Shown here piece by piece: positions 5,744-9,846 of a DNA stretch of 9,846 nucleotides. Position numbers and translations under genes: made by a program. The notes below the pieces were generated by a model, which worked only from the letters and a program-made list of their open reading frames with translations, had not been told where the DNA came from and searched no databases. The stretch comes from Flavobacteriales bacterium (GTDB lineage: Bacteria; Bacteroidota; Bacteroidia; Flavobacteriales_D; Crocinitomicaceae), in NCBI GenBank assembly GCA_009926905.1, contig RFNX01000236.1:1-9846 (forward strand), in the 5' to 3' direction. How positions within the stretch are numbered: the stretch's first letter is position 1; every line of letters begins with the position of its first letter.

Positions 5744-8722
5744 TTATCTTGAAACTCTCATTCTCTGATTATACAACTCATTAAACCACATCATTTTTAG
5801 CATTTCGTTGGCTTTGTTATCTGTGAGTTTATTGTATAAATCCAGTTTCACATTGATGAAATTAATGAGTTCCTCGTCAATAGTTTCGTTGAATTTTTCT
5901 TGAATGTTGTCCTTAGAATTATTCGGGTTAAAGAATGACATTAATTCCATGTTTGAGTTTACTTTTTCCTTCATTTTTTGGAATTCTACTTTGTCTTCTT
6001 CAGTTAGTTCAAGTCCAAAAGTGTCGTTGAGTTTTTGGATGATTTTGGTCAACAAATCGTAATCTTCGTCATTTCCTCCAATTGTTCCGTCTGGACTTAA
6101 GCCAGAAACTGAAGCATCACCAGATTCTAATTTTAAGGAAGTCGTGAATTGATGTTGTACTTTATAACTGTCCAATTCGATGTCATTGATTACATCTAAA
6201 GGCAAACCTTGTCCTAAGTAGGGTAATTTCTTTAAAACTGCCGTTAGAAACACATAAGCTTTCTCTAAATCAATATCTGTGAAAGTTATGATTTGACTTA
6301 AGAAGCGGTATATTTTTGTAAAGGATTTAGCAGAAGATTTAAACTCCAATTGTTGTTCGGGATTCAAAGCGGTTTCAAACCTGCGCGCGATTTCATTTAA
6401 GATGGGTTGTAATTGCTCAAAATTATTGTTTGGCTTAAAAAATATTTTCGCAAACGTCTCAATATCATTTGGATAGTAAACTTTAAACGATTCAACTTTA
6501 CTGAGAATTTCGTACAAAGAATTTGGATCCGTTTTGTTTTCTTCTTCCATGAAATTGACTCCGTAATAAAATTGGAAATCTTCTCTAATTAGATCGGGGT
6601 CGTTCACAAAATCCAAAACCATTGTTGTACTTTTCCCTTTGGTGGTGCGATTGAGGCGCGATAAAGTTTGAACGGTATTGGCTCCACCCAATTTCTTATC
6701 GACAAACATTGTTTGCATCAAAGGTTCATCGAAGCCTGTTTGGTATTTATTGGCAACAATTAAAAAACGATAATTCGGCAATTTTAATGATTCAGGAATA
6801 CTTAGTTTACCTTCCAAATTATTCATGCTGTTTTCAGTGTATTCCTCATTCGTTTCTTCGTCGAAAACGGTTCCAGAAAACGCCACCAAAGCGCGATATG
6901 GCAATTTCATTTCGCTCATGATTTCGTCAAACTTGCGTTTATAGCGAACGGCATGCAAACGAGATTTGGTCACAAGCATCGCTCTTGCTTGGCCTTGAAT
7001 TTCTTGCTGTGTTTGACTTACAAAATGTTCAATCATTATCCTTGACTTGGTTTCAATCGCATGATCTTGTAAATCAACATAATTTGAAAGCACGCGAACT
7101 GTTTTCTTTTTTTCGTATTCTTTATCTTTGATTTCTGTGCGTTTCACCAATTTATAATATCGCTGAAAGGACATGTAATTTTGCAAAACGTCTAAAATGA
7201 AACCTTCCTTGATGGCTTGTTCCATTGTGTATTCATCAAAAGCCGATTGCACCCCATTTTTAAGTGTTCCAAAAAGCTCAATTGTTTTTTGTTTGGGTGT
7301 TGCTGTAAAGGCAAATTGAGAAATGTTTTGTTGCTGTCCTTTGCGCTTGATTTCATCGGCAATGATTTCATCAAGTGTTTTTTCTTCCTCTGATTCCAGT
7401 GACGCAGCTGTTTCCAAACTCATTGATTTGCGCATGTCTTTTGCAGCATCACCCGATTGGGAACTGTGTGCTTCATCAATGATAATCGCATAATTTCTGC
7501 TTGGAAATTTGGTGACAGCATCAGAAATAATTGGGAATTTTTGAAGTGTTGTAACGATAATTCTTTTGCCATCCTCAATCGCTTTTTTCAAATCTTGACT
7601 GGTCGATTTTTCGTCGATGTAAGCCACAACTCCCGGTGTGTCATCTAATTGACGGATGTTGTCTTGAATTTGTTTGTTGAGTACTCGGCGATCCGTAACA
7701 ACAAAAATACTGTTAAACAGTGCTTTAGTGTCGGTGTAGTTTTTGTAGTAATTGGCCAAGCGATAAGCTAACCAAACGATTGTATTTGATTTTCCTGAAC
7801 CTGCGGAATGTTGAATCAAGTAATTTTTTCCTGTTCCATCTTCTTTCAATTGTTCCAAAATTCGGTTGACAGCTCTGCGTTGGTGAAAACGAGGGAAAAG
7901 CAATTTGCTTGATTTTATTTCTTTCAGTTGCTTTGTTTGTTGGTCGTAAACGATTTTGGAATCTTCTTGAATGCTGATGAAATTTTGAACCAAATCGAGT
8001 AATGATTCTTTTGTCAATACATCTTTCCAAAGGTAGGAAACGGCAAAATCAGAACTGTCTTCGTTGTATAATCCTTTGTTGAAAGGAAGAAAAAAAGTGT
8101 CTTTTCCTTTTAGTTCAGTGGTCATAAAAACCTTTTCTGTTCCCACTGCTAAATGAACCAAACAACGTTTAAATTCAAGAAGCGGTTCTCCTGATGGGTC
8201 GCGATCTTGCAAATATTGCTTGATGGCATTGTGATGATTTTGACCAGTTAAAGCATTTTTAAGTTCAACAGTTGCTACTGGAATTCCATTGATGAAAAAC
8301 GCCATATCAATTTCATTCGTGTTCTTTTTTGAGTAGCGCAATTGACGAATGACTCCCAAACGATTCATGGCATACCACTCTTCGTGTTCAGGTGTTTTGT
8401 TGTTGGCAGGTTTGAAAAAAACGAGGTGAATTTTCTGTCCTCTGTCTTTGATACCGTTTCTAAGAACGTCGATTGTTTTGCGTTGCTGAATATTCTTGGC
8501 AACATTTTGAACAATTTTTTCATTGACCGTAGCGCCATATTGCACAGCTAATTCTTGGTAGGCTTTTGGTTGACTTTCTTGGATGAATGCAATGAGTGAT
8601 TCGGGATGCAAACACAAGTCTCTATCGTATTCTTCTGGATTGAGCACCCAATAATTTTCCTTTTCATAAAGATAATCCTCAATGTGTGCTTCAAAATCTT
8701 TTTCAGTTGTGCCTTCTGCCAT
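5744..8722 (-). CDS. hsdR: Type I restriction endonuclease, R (HsdR) subunit
   Basis: HsdR supplies DNA translocation and cleavage to the HsdR2M2S complex, cutting unmethylated foreign DNA away from the recognition site. The 992-residue protein is full length and shows an N-terminal PD-(D/E)xK nuclease (D139 and ELK at 153-155, in NEIDMAF...TVELKNA). An SF2 motor follows: RFHQRRAVNRI (278-288), Walker A HSAGSGKSN (305-313), VVTDRR (341-346), DEAH (416-419), TATP (473-476), QTGFDEP (661-667) and QTLSRLNR (685-692). The C-terminal 280 residues are helical, the usual region for contacting the methylase. The ATG at 8722 is preceded at 6-9 nt by GGAG, a rare Shine-Dalgarno-like sequence in this window. 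No hsdM or hsdS is in the window; they would be expected to the right. The gene is intact, so restriction activity depends on finding M and S partners nearby. Confidence 0.96.
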   Translation of the reverse strand: MAEGTTEKDFEAHIEDYLYEKENYWVLNPEEYDRDLCLHPESLIAFIQESQPKAYQELAVQYGATVNEKIVQNVAKNIQQRKTIDVLRNGIKDRGQKIHLVFFKPANNKTPEHEEWYAMNRLGVIRQLRYSKKNTNEIDMAFFINGIPVATVELKNALTGQNHHNAIKQYLQDRDPSGEPLLEFKRCLVHLAVGTEKVFMTTELKGKDTFFLPFNKGLYNEDSSDFAVSYLWKDVLTKESLLDLVQNFISIQEDSKIVYDQQTKQLKEIKSSKLLFPRFHQRRAVNRILEQLKEDGTGKNYLIQHSAGSGKSNTIVWLAYRLANYYKNYTDTKALFNSIFVVTDRRVLNKQIQDNIRQLDDTPGVVAYIDEKSTSQDLKKAIEDGKRIIVTTLQKFPIISDAVTKFPSRNYAIIIDEAHSSQSGDAAKDMRKSMSLETAASLESEEEKTLDEIIADEIKRKGQQQNISQFAFTATPKQKTIELFGTLKNGVQSAFDEYTMEQAIKEGFILDVLQNYMSFQRYYKLVKRTEIKDKEYEKKKTVRVLSNYVDLQDHAIETKSRIMIEHFVSQTQQEIQGQARAMLVTKSRLHAVRYKRKFDEIMSEMKLPYRALVAFSGTVFDEETNEEYTENSMNNLEGKLSIPESLKLPNYRFLIVANKYQTGFDEPLMQTMFVDKKLGGANTVQTLSRLNRTTKGKSTTMVLDFVNDPDLIREDFQFYYGVNFMEEENKTDPNSLYEILSKVESFKVYYPNDIETFAKIFFKPNNNFEQLQPILNEIARRFETALNPEQQLEFKSSAKSFTKIYRFLSQIITFTDIDLEKAYVFLTAVLKKLPYLGQGLPLDVINDIELDSYKVQHQFTTSLKLESGDASVSGLSPDGTIGGNDEDYDLLTKIIQKLNDTFGLELTEEDKVEFQKMKEKVNSNMELMSFFNPNNSKDNIQEKFNETIDEELINFINVKLDLYNKLTDNKANEMLKMMWFNELYNQRMRVSR

Positions 8723-8753
8723 ACGACTCCAATTTAGGTGAAATTTTCTTTCT

Positions 8754-8761
8754 CAAAAATA
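8754..8761 (-). promoter_or_regulatory. Possible -7 box for hsdR (TATTTTTG)
   Basis: Read leftward, 8761-8754 is TATTTTTG, matching TAnnTTTG, about 31 nt before the hsdR ATG. No TTG sits at the expected -33 distance, and the region is AT-rich, so chance is possible. If real, hsdR could be transcribed separately from the decayed gene upstream, which would help it stay expressed. Confidence 0.3.
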
Positions 8762-8769
8762 CGTTATTC

Positions 8770-9249
8770 CTACTCGTTTTCTAATTCTCTTCGATTCATT
8801 TTATTTTTCGCAAAAGCTATCGCTTGATGCAATTTTTGTTATAGTACTTCTTGAGGTGGCAATAAAGTTAAATATTCTGCAACACGAAAGTTTGTTTTAT
8901 CCAGTTGTAACAATTCTTTTATGTGCGACCAACTTAAATTTCGTATCATTGATACGACAATCTTTTCATCGGGAAACACCTTAGCAAACTGCATCATTCT
9001 CCTCAAATTTTTTTCCGAGAAGGAGCTTCCATATTCTGATTCTAATTGTCGCCACAGTGTAGCGACAATTTGTTTTCCATATTTTTCATTGCTCTCTAAA
9101 TGAATCAATTCTTGATTGATGCGTTTGCCTATCCGCCAATACAACTCGCTCATTGTGGCATTCACAACCACGGCAAGCTGTTGTTTGCTCTGTTCGATTA
9201 ATGTTTTTATTTCCGAAACCAATACCACATTTGTTGCGTTTTTCTCCAT
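8770..9249 (-). pseudogene. Decayed DUF1016 (YhcG-like PDDEXK nuclease) gene: internal deletion plus premature stop
   Basis: DUF1016 proteins, usually about 330-380 residues, have an N-terminal helical domain and a C-terminal PDDEXK nuclease domain, and often sit inside type I restriction operons. The open frame 8839-9249 encodes 136 residues. Residues 10-112 match the N-terminal domain (KTLIEQSKQQLAVVVNATMS, ELYWRIGKRI, LRRMMQFAKVFPD, LSWSHIKELL). From residue 113 the text jumps to what I recall as the extreme C-terminus of the family (LLQLDKTNFRVAEYLTLLPP), so about 200 residues including the catalytic site are missing. The TAA at 8839-8841 is followed in the same frame by 22 sense codons (QKLHQAIAFAKNK...) to a TAG at 8770-8772, which continues the family C-terminus. 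So the annotated extent runs through the premature stop. A short DNA-binding product of 136 residues could still be made. Family recognition is from memory. Confidence 0.7.
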
Positions 9250-9329
9250 TTGAATGAATCTTTTGTATTGAATAGTTGAATAATAATCTGATTAATTTGC
9301 ATTAAAAAAAATCAATGAAGTTACCATTT
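9250..9329. other. 80-bp intergenic gap, nothing recognised
   Basis: AT-rich spacer between the 147-residue gene and the DUF1016 remnant. It holds an A8 run (9304-9311) and a weak 5-bp inverted repeat (TTAAT/ATTAA around TTGC, 9293-9306). I see no TAnnTTTG box on the minus strand, so the remnant is probably read from upstream. Confidence 0.4.
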
Positions 9330-9773
9330 CTAAAGCAACGAAATAAACTTCTTTTTGACAGATTTGGAGTTTTTTAAACAATTCAGTAATTCTTGATACA
9401 GCTCAGTTTTTAGTTTCCCGAAAATCTCATAATCTGTTCCTTCAATTCTGTATAAATCTTTGAAAGAATCGACTGCGTAAAAATCAAGTTGATGCCCATA
9501 AACGAAAGTGTTAAAATCAAAGTATTTTCCACATTCAGTTATTTCTGTTGAAGTGTCAAAAATGAATGAATTCAAATTAATTTCGGGCAACTCAACACAA
9601 CCTGTTTTCACTGGAATTTGGCTGGGTATTGAATCAACTCGGGTTGGGAGACTTGCGATTATTGTTTGCCCATTTACCGATTTTAAAATAATGCAGTACT
9701 TTGGTTTGGCTGCTGATTTTCCATTTTTGAAGTAAAATGGTGTAAAATAAACAATGTTACCTTCTTCAAACAT
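9330..9773 (-). CDS. Protein of unknown function, possible MazF/PemK-like SH3-barrel fold
   Basis: I do not recognise this 147-residue protein with certainty. The N-terminal 50 residues (FEEGNIVYFTPFYFKNGK, KPKYCIILKSVNGQTIIASL) have the order of a MazF/PemK-like beta-barrel: a start of the type 'G-D-I-V', a loop, 'KP-x-x-v-i-L', a turn, and a strand ending in a polar loop. The typical MazF catalytic residues cannot be assigned with confidence. The middle (ITECGKYFDFNTFVYGHQLD) looks like a separate conserved block, and the C-terminus (about 112-147) is a lysine-rich helix with a CL pair. I chose the ATG at 9773: it overlaps the stop of the preceding gene by 8 nt, the usual sign of coupling, whereas the ATG at 9818 would add 15 residues encoded inside that gene. 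An RNase toxin, a nucleic-acid-binding accessory or an uncharacterised defence component are all possible. Confidence 0.55.
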   Translation of the reverse strand: MFEEGNIVYFTPFYFKNGKSAAKPKYCIILKSVNGQTIIASLPTRVDSIPSQIPVKTGCVELPEINLNSFIFDTSTEITECGKYFDFNTFVYGHQLDFYAVDSFKDLYRIEGTDYEIFGKLKTELYQELLNCLKNSKSVKKKFISLL

Positions 9774-9846
9774 GATGGAGTTGTTTGAAGTCTTCGTAGA
9801 GCGCCAACTTTCGGTCATCGTGTTTAACTAATTCGCTCATGTCAAC
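9766..9846 (-). CDS. C-terminal tail of an unidentified gene entering from the right edge
   Basis: From the window edge a minus-strand frame stays open for 26 codons (...VDMSELVKHDDRKLALYEDF..., ending QLHHV) and stops with TGA at 9766-9768. It overlaps the start of the 147-residue gene by 8 nt (ATGTTTGA), the arrangement of a coupled gene pair. The tail is a charged, probably helical segment, too short to identify. If the downstream protein is a MazF-like toxin, this could be its antitoxin; it could equally be the end of an unrelated operon gene. An internal ATG at 9840 could be a start, giving a 24-residue peptide, but the open frame at the edge favours a longer gene. Confidence 0.45.
   Translation of the reverse strand, partial: VDMSELVKHDDRKLALYEDFKQLHHV

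Noticed and set aside
7725..8030. 101-codon minus-strand open frame inside hsdR, and similar frames at 6709-6921, 7192-7374, 7457-7648 and 8342-8551
   Set aside because: All lie within the intact hsdR frame, which is supported by motifs along its length; the translations are low-complexity, basic and without a domain.
9774..9818. Start of the 147-residue protein at the ATG at 9818
   Set aside because: The extra 15 residues are serine/threonine-rich, lie inside another open frame, and precede a better ATG that overlaps that frame's stop.
1..9846. CRISPR arrays, tRNA or rRNA genes, insertion sequences, attachment-site repeats
   Set aside because: I saw no regularly spaced repeats, tRNA-like cloverleaf sequences, transposase frames or integrase next to the restriction genes.

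Overview
The window looks like a chromosomal segment of a Bacteroidota bacterium, probably Flavobacteriales and perhaps near Fluviicola/Crocinitomicaceae. The evidence is AT-rich DNA, almost no Shine-Dalgarno sequences, TAnnTTTG-type -7 promoter boxes, and typical family members (a DUF481 outer-membrane protein, an ECF sigma factor, a Bacteroidota-style Tgt). The assignment rests on recalled family resemblance, not on a search.

Left part (1-3279): a small XRE-type DNA-binding protein reads rightward behind a strong inverted repeat. It runs tail-to-tail, with a 4-nt stop overlap, into a leftward operon of tgt (queuosine tRNA modification), an LptF/LptG-family permease (LPS export) and a DUF481-like outer-membrane beta-barrel. 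These three genes are joined by a 3-nt gap and an ATGA overlap. The Tgt has lost all three cysteines of the classical zinc site but keeps the histidine and both catalytic aspartates.

Middle (3280-5713): a 74-bp divergent promoter region carries one TAnnTTTG box per strand. It starts a rightward operon of a membrane family-2 glycosyltransferase, an ECF-type sigma factor and rsmG (16S rRNA G527 N7-methyltransferase). The genes are packed with a 7-nt overlap and a zero-nt junction (TAA directly followed by GTG).

Right part (5744-9846, all leftward): this is accessory DNA of defence type. In transcription order it holds the tail of an unidentified gene entering from the window edge, an overlapping 147-residue protein of unknown function with a possible MazF/PemK-like barrel, a decayed DUF1016 (YhcG-like PDDEXK nuclease) gene, and an intact 992-residue type I restriction HsdR subunit. 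The matching HsdM and HsdS, if present, lie beyond the right edge. The DUF1016 gene appears to have lost its whole catalytic middle by an in-frame deletion and then acquired a premature stop, with the original C-terminal reading frame still legible behind it.

I found no RNA genes, CRISPR arrays, insertion sequences or clear new system. The most notable points are the metal-site loss in Tgt, the deletion scar in the DUF1016 gene, and the unidentified overlapping gene pair at the right edge.
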